A stretch of 64,000 bases of DNA from DATBDM01 sp034664425 (lineage in GTDB: Bacteria > Actinomycetota > Thermoleophilia > Solirubrobacterales > Solirubrobacteraceae): NCBI GenBank assembly GCA_034664425.1, contig JAXDHR010000127.1:20773-84772 (forward strand), given 5' to 3'. Below, in pieces: positions 46,397 to 55,440 of this stretch. Position numbers and translations under genes: made by a program. The notes under the pieces were generated by a model, which was given only the letters and a program-made list of their open reading frames with translations, was not told where the DNA came from and did no database searches. Position 1 is the stretch's first letter, and each line of letters opens with the position of its first letter.

Positions 46397-48592
46397 ATGC
46401 CCCTGCTGACCTTCGCGCTGGCCGTCCACGGCGAGCAGGCCTACCTGGAGGGCTGCGCCGACTCCCTGCTGGCGCACCATCTCGCCGACGTCGAGCTCGT
46501 GGTCGTCGACGACGCCTCGCCCGGCCACGCGCCGCGGCTGCTCGACGAGCTCGCCGCGCGCGACGATCGCGTGCGCGTCGAGCACCTCGCCGAGCGCGCC
46601 GGTCCGGGCGCGGCGCGCAACCGCGCGCTCGAGCTCGCGCGCGGCGACTATGTCTGGTTCGTCGAGACGACCGACCTGCTGCCGGCGGGAGCGGTGGACA
46701 CGGTCGCGCGGACGCTGGGCGCGACCCGGCCCGACGTGCTGCTGGTCGGGCACGAGGTCGCGGACGCGCTGGGGCGCACGCGGCCAGGGTCGCACGCAGC
46801 CGTGCTGGCGCGGGTCGCCGACGGGGAGCCGCGCCCGCTGGAGCAGCGGCCCGGCGTCGCGGAGCTGGCCCCAGTGGTCTGGAACAAGGCGTTCCGTCGC
46901 GCGCACCTGGAGGCGATCGGCGCGCGCTTCGCCCCGCACCGCCACGGCGAGCTCGCGCTGACCTGGCCGGCACTGCTGGCCGCGCAGCGGATCACGGCCT
47001 CGCCGGCTGCGGGGTACGTCCGCCGCCGGCCGGCGAACGCGACCCCGGAGCCGGGCTCGCCGTTCGACGTTTTCACGGCCGCCGACGCCGTCTTCGCGTT
47101 CCTCGACGCGCACCCGGAGCTGCCGGCAGAGCGTGCGCGGCTCGTCGCCCCCGCGCTGCTTCGCCAGCAGCTCGCGCTGCTGCGGCGCGTCCCGGCCGCC
47201 CGCCGCGGCGAGTTCTTCGCGGCGATGTCCGCCGGCCAGCGCCGCCACCGCCGCGGCGACGAGCCGCAGCCGCGCGGACGCGTCGCGCGCCTTCGACACC
47301 GGCTGCTCGAGCGCGGCGATCACCGCGCCTTCCGCCTGCTCGAGGCGGCCCAGGAGCGCCGCCGGGGGCTGGGCGCCCGCCGCCGCGGCGCCGGCCGTCT
47401 GCGCCGCCGGACGCTCTCGCGCGCCCGCAACCTCGAGCTGCGCCGCTACTACCGCGCACGCCGCCACGCCCCGATCGACCCGAACCTCGCGGTCTTCGCC
47501 GCCTACTGGTACCGGGGCTACTCCTGCAACCCGCGCGCGATCTACGAGGCGGCGCGGGAGCTCGTGCCCGAGATGCGCGGCGTGTGGGTGGTCAAGCGCG
47601 ACGCGGTCGAGAGCCTGCCGCCCGGCGTCGAGCACGTGGTCCCGGGCACCCGCGAGTACTACGACGTGATCGCCCGCGCCCAGTACTTCGTCAACAACGT
47701 CAACTTCCCCGACCACCTCGTCAAGCGGCCCGGGACCGTGCACGTGATGACCCACCACGGCACGCCGCTCAAGCAGATGGGCCTCGACCTCCAGCGCCAT
47801 CCCGTGACCGGCAGCCGAATGAACTTCCCGGCGCTGCTGCGGCGCTGCCGGCGCTGGGACTTCAGCGTCTCCGCGAACGTCTTCTCGACGCTGATCTGGG
47901 AGCGCGTCTACCCGACGCGCTACGAGTCGATCGAGTCGGGCTACCCGCGCAACGACGTGCTCGCCCGCGCCGGCGAGGCCGAGACCGCCGCGGCCCGCGC
48001 GAACCTCGGGCTCGATCCGGGACAGGTCGCGGTGCTCTACGCGCCGACGCACCGCGAGTACCAGCAGGGCTACGTGCCGGTGCTCGACCTCGCCGCCGCG
48101 GCCGACGCGCTCGGGCCGGAGTTCGTGCTGCTCGCGCGACTGCACTACTTCCACGAGGCGGATCCGGTGCTGCGCGACCTGCACCGACAGGGACGGCTGC
48201 GCGACGTCGCGGCGCATCCCTCGATCGAGGAGCTCTGCCTGGCCGCCGACGTGCTGGTGACAGACTACTCGTCGCTCATGTTCGACTACGCCGTCCTCGA
48301 CCGGCCGATCGTCATCCACGCGCCCGACTGGGAGACCTACCGCTCGATCCGCGGCACGTACTTCGATCTGATGGCCGAGGGCCCCGGCCTCGTCACGCGG
48401 ACGGAGGCGCAGCTCGCGGCCGCGCTGCGCTCGCGCGCCGCGTGGGACGAGGCGTCGAGCCGCTCGCGAGCCGCCTTCCGCGAGCGCTTCTGCTCGCTCG
48501 AGGACGGCCATGCCGCCGAGCGCGTGGTCCGGCGGGTGTGGCTCGGCGAGCCTGTGGCGGCGGCCGCGCCGACGGAGCCGATCACCCGATGA
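46397..48592 (+). CDS. GT2-like domain fused to CDP-glycerol glycerophosphotransferase
   Basis: This 731-residue fusion starts with a GT2-type fold (residues 1-110: LVVVDDASPGHA, AGPGAARNRALELARGDYVW). The acidic DxD of GT2 enzymes is replaced by FVETTDLL, so this domain may be inactive. An arginine-rich linker (about 280-360) leads to a TagF/TarF-type glycerophosphotransferase domain with THHGTPLKQMG (H453, H454), YAPTHREY and VTDYSSLMFDY (D623). The C-terminal domain would transfer glycerol (or ribitol) phosphate from a CDP donor to a surface polymer. It overlaps the sulfotransferase gene that follows (ATGA). Confidence 0.82.
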   Translation: MPLLTFALAVHGEQAYLEGCADSLLAHHLADVELVVVDDASPGHAPRLLDELAARDDRVRVEHLAERAGPGAARNRALELARGDYVWFVETTDLLPAGAVDTVARTLGATRPDVLLVGHEVADALGRTRPGSHAAVLARVADGEPRPLEQRPGVAELAPVVWNKAFRRAHLEAIGARFAPHRHGELALTWPALLAAQRITASPAAGYVRRRPANATPEPGSPFDVFTAADAVFAFLDAHPELPAERARLVAPALLRQQLALLRRVPAARRGEFFAAMSAGQRRHRRGDEPQPRGRVARLRHRLLERGDHRAFRLLEAAQERRRGLGARRRGAGRLRRRTLSRARNLELRRYYRARRHAPIDPNLAVFAAYWYRGYSCNPRAIYEAARELVPEMRGVWVVKRDAVESLPPGVEHVVPGTREYYDVIARAQYFVNNVNFPDHLVKRPGTVHVMTHHGTPLKQMGLDLQRHPVTGSRMNFPALLRRCRRWDFSVSANVFSTLIWERVYPTRYESIESGYPRNDVLARAGEAETAAARANLGLDPGQVAVLYAPTHREYQQGYVPVLDLAAAADALGPEFVLLARLHYFHEADPVLRDLHRQGRLRDVAAHPSIEELCLAADVLVTDYSSLMFDYAVLDRPIVIHAPDWETYRSIRGTYFDLMAEGPGLVTRTEAQLAAALRSRAAWDEASSRSRAAFRERFCSLEDGHAAERVVRRVWLGEPVAAAAPTEPITR

Positions 48593-49608
48593 GCGCCGAG
48601 ACGAAGCGCCTGGTCCTCGTCGTCGGCGTGGGCCGCAGCGGCACGAGCCTGCTCACCGGCATGCTCGGCCAGGCCGGCTTCCACATCCCCCAGCCCGAGG
48701 TCAAGGCCGACGACACCAACCCGCGCGGCTTCGGCGAGCCGCAGTGGGTCGTCGACCTGCACCAGCGGCTGCTGCGCGCGCGCCGCATCACGGTCAACGA
48801 CTCGCGCCCCGCCGCGTGGGCGAGCACAGGGGCCGTTGCGGATGACGAGGCGGTGCGCAGCGAGGTGCGCGACTGGCTGCGGACGCAGTTCGCGGCCGCG
48901 GACACGGTGGTGGTCAAGGACCCGCGCACGGTCTGGTTCCTCCCGCTGTGGAGGCGCTGCGCCGACGACCTCGGCATCGCGACGTCGTTCGTGACCATGC
49001 TGCGCCACCCGGCGGAGATCGTCGCCAGCGCGCGCAAGTCCTACGGCACCTGGCAGACCGACGCGAGCCGGGCGGCGGCGTGGCTGAACGTGACGCTCGA
49101 GACGGAGCGGCTCACGCGCGGCACCCAGCGCGCGTTCGTGGGCTACGAGCGCCTGCTGCAGGAATGGGAGAGCGAGCTCCAGCGCGTCGGACGCCTGCTC
49201 GACATCCCGCTCCTCGCCGGCATCGACCGCGAGCGCTTCCCGCAGGTCGACGCGTTCGTGGACCCGACGCTGCACCGCAATCGCGTGACGTGGGCGGACC
49301 TCGACGTCCCCGAGCGCGTGCGCGTGATGGCCGAGGACGTCTGGCAGCAGATCACCGCGCTCGCACGCGAGGACGGCGACGCCGAGCCGGCGCGCGCCGG
49401 CCTCGACTCCTCGCGCGCGGCGTTCGGCGAGCTCTACGCGGAGGCCGAGGCGATCGCGCAGTCGACGATCACCGCGGCCAAGCCGCGCCGGCGCCGCCGC
49501 GCACCCGCCCCGGCGCCGGCGTCGCTGCGCGTGCGCATCGCACGCCGCGTGCCGCTGCGCTACCGCCGCGGCCTGCGCCGCGCGGTGCGGTCACTGCGCC
49601 CCTCCTAG
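48589..49608 (+). CDS. PAPS-type sulfotransferase with basic C-terminal tail
   Basis: This 339-residue protein has the sulfotransferase fold. The 5'-phosphosulfate loop GVGRSGTSLL is at residues 13-22 and the 3'-phosphate region is RHPAEIVASARKSYG. A VKDPRTVWFLPLW segment also fits the family. The last 28 residues are strongly basic and nearly match the end of the GT2 protein encoded next (RYRR, then AVRSLR). It likely sulfates a sugar of the surface polymer using PAPS. The ATG overlaps the stop of the glycerophosphotransferase gene, so the two are coupled. Confidence 0.83.
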   Translation: MSAETKRLVLVVGVGRSGTSLLTGMLGQAGFHIPQPEVKADDTNPRGFGEPQWVVDLHQRLLRARRITVNDSRPAAWASTGAVADDEAVRSEVRDWLRTQFAAADTVVVKDPRTVWFLPLWRRCADDLGIATSFVTMLRHPAEIVASARKSYGTWQTDASRAAAWLNVTLETERLTRGTQRAFVGYERLLQEWESELQRVGRLLDIPLLAGIDRERFPQVDAFVDPTLHRNRVTWADLDVPERVRVMAEDVWQQITALAREDGDAEPARAGLDSSRAAFGELYAEAEAIAQSTITAAKPRRRRRAPAPAPASLRVRIARRVPLRYRRGLRRAVRSLRPS

Positions 49609-49620
49609 GATGGCTGCGCC

Positions 49621-50688
49621 GTGCCGCGGATCAGCGTCATCGTCCCCATCTACAACGTCGAGCGCTATCTCGCGGAGAGCCTCGCGTCGGCCGCGGGCCA
49701 GACGTTCGGCGACCTCGAGGTGATCATGGTCGACGACGGGTCGACCGACCGCAGCGCCGCGATCGCGCGCGAGTTCGAGGCGCGCGACCCCCGCTTCCGG
49801 CTGCTGACCCAGCCCAACGGCGGGCTCAGCGCGGCGCGCAACACCGGCCTGCCGGCCGCCACCGGGGACTACCTCGCCTTCCTCGATTCCGACGACGTGC
49901 TGCCGCTCGACGCCTACGAGCGGCTGCTCGGTGCGCTCGAGCGCAGCGGCTCGGACTTCGCGACGGGCAACGTGCACCGGTTGTCGACCTGGGGCACGTC
50001 GCAGGCCCGCTTCCTCGAGCGCACGTTCGCCGAGACGCGCATGGCGACGCACGTCACGCGCGACCGCCCGCTGCTCGCCGATCGCACGGCCTGGAACAAG
50101 CTCTTCAAGCGCTCGTTCTGGGACGAGCACGGCTTCCGCTTCCCCGAGGGGCGCGTGCACGAGGACATCCCGGTGATCCTCCCGCTGCACTTCCTCGCCC
50201 GCTCGGTCGACGTCCTCTCCGAGCCTGTGTACCTGTACCGGACGCGCGAGGACGGAGTGCTCTCGATCACCCAGCGCCGGCTCGAGCAGCGGGTGCTGCT
50301 GGACCGTCTCGCGGCCATCGAGGAGGTCGACGCCTTCCTGGCCGAGCGGGGCTACGACGAGCCGCGCCACTGGTACGAGGAGAGCGTCTTCGCCGACGAC
50401 CTCCGGTACCACCTGAACGTCCTCGACAAGGCCGACCCGGCCTACCGAACGCTGTTTTTGGAGCGGGTCAACGCGCTGCTCGCGCGGGCCCGGCCGGGCG
50501 CGCTCGACGAGGTGGCCGAAACCGACCGCTGGAAGTGGGACCTCGTCCGGGCGGGCCGCATGGACGAGCTGGCGGAACGCCTGCGCGTGCAGCGCCGCGG
50601 CACGCTGCGGATGCGCCTGACCCGGCGGATTCCCGTGCGCTACCGGCGGCGCGTGCGCGCCGCCGTGCGCTCCCTGCGCGCCTCATAG
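49621..50688 (+). CDS. Glycosyltransferase family 2 with basic C-terminal tail
   Basis: This 355-residue GT2 enzyme starts ISVIVPIYNVERYLAESL and has DDGSTD at 38-43 and the metal-binding LDSDD at 88-92. WNKLFKRSFWDEHGF and VHEDIP come later, the acceptor-side region typical of teichoic-acid GT2 enzymes. The first 330 residues are closely similar to the N-terminus of the next protein, so the two arose by duplication. The last 28 residues copy the basic tail of the sulfotransferase before it. The start is GTG at 49621, 12 bases after the previous stop. Confidence 0.87.
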   Translation: MPRISVIVPIYNVERYLAESLASAAGQTFGDLEVIMVDDGSTDRSAAIAREFEARDPRFRLLTQPNGGLSAARNTGLPAATGDYLAFLDSDDVLPLDAYERLLGALERSGSDFATGNVHRLSTWGTSQARFLERTFAETRMATHVTRDRPLLADRTAWNKLFKRSFWDEHGFRFPEGRVHEDIPVILPLHFLARSVDVLSEPVYLYRTREDGVLSITQRRLEQRVLLDRLAAIEEVDAFLAERGYDEPRHWYEESVFADDLRYHLNVLDKADPAYRTLFLERVNALLARARPGALDEVAETDRWKWDLVRAGRMDELAERLRVQRRGTLRMRLTRRIPVRYRRRVRAAVRSLRAS

Positions 50689-50689
50689 G

Positions 50690-53600
50690 ATGAGTCGGGT
50701 GCCCCGGATCAGCGTCGTCGTACCGATCTTCAACGTCGAGCGCTACCTGGCGGCGTGCCTGGAGTCCGCGGCGGCCCAGACGGTCTCGGACCTCGAGATC
50801 GTCATGGTCGACGACGGCTCGACCGACGGGAGCAGCGCGATCGCCCGCGAGTTCGCCGCCGCCGACGTGCGCTTCAAGCTGCTCACCCAGCCGAACGGCG
50901 GCCTGAGCAAGGCCCGCAACACCGGCATCGACGCCGCCTCGGGCGAGTACCTCGCGTTCCTCGACTCCGACGACGTCCTGCCGCCGAACGCCTACGAGCT
51001 GCTGCTCGCCGCGCTCGGCGAGTCCGGCTCGGACTTCGCGAGCGGCAACGTCCACCGGCTGACGAGCTGGGGCGCGACCTCGCAGTCGAAGTTCCTCGCC
51101 GAGACGTTCGCTCGCACGCAGCTCAAGACCCACGTCACGCGCTTCCGGCCCCTGCTGGCCGACCGCACGGCGTGGAACAAGCTCTTCCGCCGCTCGTTCT
51201 GGGACGAGCACGGCTTCCGCTTCCCCGAGGGCGTCGTGCACGAGGACATCCCGATCACGCTTCCCGCGCACTTCATGGCGCGCTCGGTCGACGTCGTGGC
51301 CGACCCGGTCTACCTGTACCGGATCCGCGAGGACGGCGAGCTGTCGATCACCCAGCGCCGGCTCGAGCCGCGCGTGCTGCTCGATCGGCTCGCCGCGGTG
51401 CAGCAGGTCGACGACTTCCTCGCCGAGCGCGGGCCGCGCCGCGCGCGCCGCTGGTACCAGGCGAGCGTGGTGGCCGACGACCTGCGCTACCACCTCAACC
51501 TCCTCGACCGGGCCGACCCCGACTACCAGGAGCTGTTCCTCGAGCGCGTCAACGCGTTCCTGGATCGCGCGTCGGACGGCGTCTACGACGACCTCGAGGC
51601 GATCGAGCGCCTGAAGTGGCATCTCGTACGCCGCCGCAAGCTGCCCGAGCTCGCCGAGGTCCTGCGCTTCGAGCGCGAGGACCTGCTGACCACGCCCCCC
51701 GTGCGGATCGGCCGGAGGTGGTACGGCGACTATCCCTTTCGGACCGACGGCGAGCTCGCCATCCCGAAGTCGGTCTACCGGCTCGACCGCGAGCTCGAGC
51801 TGCGCGCGACGCTCGAGGACATGCGCCTCGAGGACGGGCGCCTCGTGGTCAGGGGCTTCGGCTTCATCAGCGGCATCGGCGCGCCCGATCGCGACACCCA
51901 GACGCTGACGATCACCGCGCTGCGGTCCGGCCGCCTGCGGCGTGTGCGCGCGCGCGTCGCCGCTGTGCGCTTCAGGACCCGGGCCGTGCGCCGCCCCGAC
52001 GCGACCGCCAAGGCCAACCAGCCGCTCTCGGATGCGACCTGGTCGGGCTTCGAGGCGAGCCTCGACCCGCGCCGGCTGGGCGTCGCGGGGCGCTGGCCGG
52101 AGGGCAACTGGGAGCTCAACGCGCACGTCCGCGCCGGCTCGGTCCACCGCCGCACGCGGCTCACGGTCGATGTCCCGGGCTCGATCCAGGGCATCGACCT
52201 GCCCGCCCGCGAGTCGGTCACCGTCGCGGCCGGGGTGACCTGGTGGGGGCGTCCCGTCGTCGAGGTGCGCCATCGCTGGCTGCGGATCGAGCGCCATGCG
52301 CTCGACGGCGACGCGCTCGTGCTCTCCGGGGCCGCTCGTCTGCCGTCCAAGGCCGGGCCCAAGCTCGAGCTCGCCCGCCAGGACGGGCGCACCATGACGC
52401 TGCCGCTCGAGCGGGACGGCGAGCGCTTCAGCGCGCGCATCCCACTCGAGCGGCTGCGCAAGATCGACCGCGAGCGCCCCGCGGACCCTGATGAGAACGT
52501 CTGGAACCTCACCGTCGCGCTCGGCGCCGAGCGGCTCCCGATCGCGCTGCCCGAGGCCAACGTCGCGTCGGTCTGGCGCCGGGGTTCGCACGAGATCGCG
52601 CTCGTCCGCGGCCGGCTGGGCCGCGCCGCCGTCTCCGAGCGACACGCCCGGTCGCTGCTGACCGACGCCCGCTGGTCGGCCGACGGCACGCTCGAGGTCG
52701 CCGGCGAGCTCGCGCCCGACGTGCCGCTGCGCGAGCTCGTGTTCTACGACGAGGACCGCAACGAGGGCCACGCCTTCGCTGTCGAGCGCGACCCCGAGTC
52801 GGGCCGCTTCACCGCCGCGCTGACGCCCGCGCGCATCGACACGCTCGCCGGGCCGCTGTCGCTGGCGCCCGGGATCTGGCGGCTCAACGGCCGCGGCGAC
52901 CCGCAGGGGCCGATGGCGCCCGCCATCCTGGCGCCGTCGATCGGCGAGCTGCGCACCACCGTCGATCACAAGCCGTACCACCTCACCGCCGGCCGTGACG
53001 CCCGCGCCCTGCTCAGCGTCCTGCGCGCGCTCGACGACGACGAGCGCGGCCGCTACCACCAGAGCCGGCTCGCCGCCTCGGCGTACGCCGCCCGCCGCGA
53101 CCGCCCCCTGCGTGACGCGGTCGTCTACCTGAGCTACGGCGGTCGGCAGTACTCCGACAGCCCGCGCGCCATCCACGAGGAGCTGCTGCGCCGCGACGCG
53201 CCGGTCGAGCACCTGTGGGTGGTGCGCGACGGGCTCTGCCGGCCGCCCGAGGGGACGACCGTGCTGCGCGAGGGCAGCCGCGAGTACCACGAGGCGCTCG
53301 CCGACGCGCGCTACGTGATCGCCAACGACCACTTCCCGACCTGGTTCGCCCGCCGCGACGGCCAGACGTGCGTGCAGACCTGGCACGGCACGCCGCTCAA
53401 GCGCCTGGGCCTCGACGTGTCGACCACGCGCAAGACGGTCCGCCGCTTCCAGTACCGCTGGGAGCAGCAGGTCGCCAACTGGCAGTACGTGGTCTCCCCC
53501 AACCGCTTCTCCACGCCGATCCTGCGGCGCGCATACGCGATCGAGGGCGAGATGCTCGAGACGGGCTATCCGCGCACCGACTTCCTCACCCGGCCCGGCC

Positions 53601-54187
53601 GCGACGAGGCGGCGCGCGCCCTGCGGCGGCGGCTGGGAATCCCCGACGGCGTCCGGACGATCCTCTACGCGCCGACCTACCGCGACAGCGTGCGCGACCA
53701 GCGCGGTCGCTACCGGATGGACCAGCGCCTGGACATCGACCGCCTGCGGGCGGCCGTGGGCGGCGACACCGTGATCCTCTACCGCAAGCACCACTACGTC
53801 GCCGATGCCGTCCCCACGACGCCCGACGGCTTCGTCCGCGACGTCTCGAGCTATCCGGACGGCACCGAGCTGATGCTCGCCGCCGACGTGCTCGTCACGG
53901 ACTACTCGTCCATGATGGTCGACTTCGCCAACACGGGACGGCCGATGCTCTTCTACACCTACGACTTCGACGCCTACGAGGACGAGATCCGAGGCTTCTA
54001 CCTCGACTTCGCGGAGACCGTCCCAGGCCCGCTGCTGCGCACGACCGATGCGCTCGGGGAGGCGCTGCAGGCCATGGGCGACGTCGAGCGCCGCTACGCC
54101 GACCGCTACGCGGCCTTCCAGGAGCGCTTCTGCGAGCTCGACGACGGCCAGGCGTCGTCGCGCCTCGTGGATCGCGTGCTCTCGTGA
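50690..54187 (+). CDS. Bifunctional GT2 / CDP-glycerol glycerophosphotransferase (large polymerase)
   Basis: This 1165-residue protein has three parts. Residues 1-340 are a GT2 domain (DDGSTD, LDSDD, WNKLFRRSFWDEHGF) nearly duplicated in the gene before. Residues 345-800 are beta-rich with three weak repeats of the pattern L-x-D/E-G-x-L-x-V-x-G near 369, 530 and 654. Residues 800-1165 are a TagF-like glycerophosphotransferase with TWHGTPLKRLG (H899), YAPTYRDS and VTDYSSMMVDF (D1071). Proteins with this layout are known in actinobacteria as probable teichoic-acid polymerases. It should alternate sugar and polyol-phosphate addition on a polymer at the inner membrane face. Product identity is inferred. 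Confidence 0.87.
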   Translation: MSRVPRISVVVPIFNVERYLAACLESAAAQTVSDLEIVMVDDGSTDGSSAIAREFAAADVRFKLLTQPNGGLSKARNTGIDAASGEYLAFLDSDDVLPPNAYELLLAALGESGSDFASGNVHRLTSWGATSQSKFLAETFARTQLKTHVTRFRPLLADRTAWNKLFRRSFWDEHGFRFPEGVVHEDIPITLPAHFMARSVDVVADPVYLYRIREDGELSITQRRLEPRVLLDRLAAVQQVDDFLAERGPRRARRWYQASVVADDLRYHLNLLDRADPDYQELFLERVNAFLDRASDGVYDDLEAIERLKWHLVRRRKLPELAEVLRFEREDLLTTPPVRIGRRWYGDYPFRTDGELAIPKSVYRLDRELELRATLEDMRLEDGRLVVRGFGFISGIGAPDRDTQTLTITALRSGRLRRVRARVAAVRFRTRAVRRPDATAKANQPLSDATWSGFEASLDPRRLGVAGRWPEGNWELNAHVRAGSVHRRTRLTVDVPGSIQGIDLPARESVTVAAGVTWWGRPVVEVRHRWLRIERHALDGDALVLSGAARLPSKAGPKLELARQDGRTMTLPLERDGERFSARIPLERLRKIDRERPADPDENVWNLTVALGAERLPIALPEANVASVWRRGSHEIALVRGRLGRAAVSERHARSLLTDARWSADGTLEVAGELAPDVPLRELVFYDEDRNEGHAFAVERDPESGRFTAALTPARIDTLAGPLSLAPGIWRLNGRGDPQGPMAPAILAPSIGELRTTVDHKPYHLTAGRDARALLSVLRALDDDERGRYHQSRLAASAYAARRDRPLRDAVVYLSYGGRQYSDSPRAIHEELLRRDAPVEHLWVVRDGLCRPPEGTTVLREGSREYHEALADARYVIANDHFPTWFARRDGQTCVQTWHGTPLKRLGLDVSTTRKTVRRFQYRWEQQVANWQYVVSPNRFSTPILRRAYAIEGEMLETGYPRTDFLTRPGRDEAARALRRRLGIPDGVRTILYAPTYRDSVRDQRGRYRMDQRLDIDRLRAAVGGDTVILYRKHHYVADAVPTTPDGFVRDVSSYPDGTELMLAADVLVTDYSSMMVDFANTGRPMLFYTYDFDAYEDEIRGFYLDFAETVPGPLLRTTDALGEALQAMGDVERRYADRYAAFQERFCELDDGQASSRLVDRVLS

Positions 54188-55440
54188 TGCGGCGGGCGAA
54201 GCACACCGCGTTCCGGCTCGTCCGCAAGGCGCTGCTGCACGTCGTGCGCGCGCAGCCGACGGCCGCCGATCGCCGCGGTGGCGATCGGCGCGTGATCATC
54301 ATGCTCACGACGGCCTGGGGCATGGGCGGTACGATCCGCGCGAACCTCAACCTGGCGCGCCACCTGGCGGCCGCTGGCTACGAGGTCGAGCTGCTCAGCG
54401 TCGGCCGCACGCGCGAGACGGCCTTCTTCGGCGACTTCCCGCCGGGGGTCCGCGTGGTCGCGCTCGAGGATCGCCGCGACGGGGCGCGGCGGGGCCCGCT
54501 GCAGAAGCTGCTCGGCCGCCGCGCGAGCGTGCTGATGCCGCCCGCCGACCGGACGGCGAAGGGCTTCAGCCTCTGGATCGACATCCAGCTCGTGCGCCAC
54601 CTGCGCCGCGCGACCGGCTTCCTGATCACGACGCGCCCTGGCCTCAACCTCGTCGCCGCCCGGCTCTCGCCCCCGGGACTCGTGCTGATCGGCCAGGAGC
54701 AGATGCACCTCGACCACCACGCGCGCCCCCTGCGCCGCGCGATGCCGCGGCTGTACCCGCGGCTCGACGCCCTCACGGTGCTGACCGCGCGCGACGGCCA
54801 GTCCTACGGCAAGCACCTCAAGGGCCGTGCCCGCATCGAACGCATCCCGAACACCGTCCGCGACATGGGCCCGGGCCGCGCCGACGTCGACGCCCGCACG
54901 GTCCTCGCCGCGGGCCGGCTGACGCCGCAGAAGGGCTACGACATGCTGCTGCAGGCGTGGCCCGCGGTCGTCGCCGAGCACCCGGACTGGCGCTTGCGGA
55001 TCTGCGGCGACGGCAAGGACCGCGAGCTGCTCGAGCGCATGATCCGCGAAGCGGGCGTCGGCGGCAGCGTGTCGCTCGAAGGTCCGGCGCGCGAGCTCGC
55101 GTCCGACATGGAGCAGGCATCGGTGTTCGTCCTCAGCTCGCGCCACGAGGGGCTGCCGCTCGTCCTGCTCGAAGCGATGAGCAAGGGGATGGCGGTCGTC
55201 AGCTTCGACTGCCCGACGGGTCCGGGGGACGTGATCGAGGATCACCGCAACGGCCTGCTGGTCCCGGACCGCGACGTCGACGGGCTCGCGCGCGGGCTGG
55301 CGGAGATCATGGCCGACGCGGACCTGCGCCGCCGCTGCGGCGACGCCGCGGCCGCGACGGCGCGCGGCTACCGCATGGACGCCGTGGGGCCGCGCTGGGA
55401 GGCGCTCATGCGCGAGCTCTGGAGCGCGCGGACGGGCTAG
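54187..55440 (+). CDS. Glycosyltransferase family 4
   Basis: This 417-residue retaining GT-B glycosyltransferase has a basic, amphipathic N-terminus (RRAKHTAFRLVRKALLHVVR) that may bind the membrane. The acceptor-domain loop is WGMGGTIRANLNLARHL. The donor domain has AAGRLTPQKGYDMLLQAW and the E-x7-E region RHEGLPLVLLEAMSKGMAVV. Its ATG overlaps the stop of the polymerase gene (TGATG), so it is in the same operon. The last base pairs form CTAG, shared with the stop of the convergent gene. Confidence 0.88.
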   Translation: MRRAKHTAFRLVRKALLHVVRAQPTAADRRGGDRRVIIMLTTAWGMGGTIRANLNLARHLAAAGYEVELLSVGRTRETAFFGDFPPGVRVVALEDRRDGARRGPLQKLLGRRASVLMPPADRTAKGFSLWIDIQLVRHLRRATGFLITTRPGLNLVAARLSPPGLVLIGQEQMHLDHHARPLRRAMPRLYPRLDALTVLTARDGQSYGKHLKGRARIERIPNTVRDMGPGRADVDARTVLAAGRLTPQKGYDMLLQAWPAVVAEHPDWRLRICGDGKDRELLERMIREAGVGGSVSLEGPARELASDMEQASVFVLSSRHEGLPLVLLEAMSKGMAVVSFDCPTGPGDVIEDHRNGLLVPDRDVDGLARGLAEIMADADLRRRCGDAAAATARGYRMDAVGPRWEALMRELWSARTG

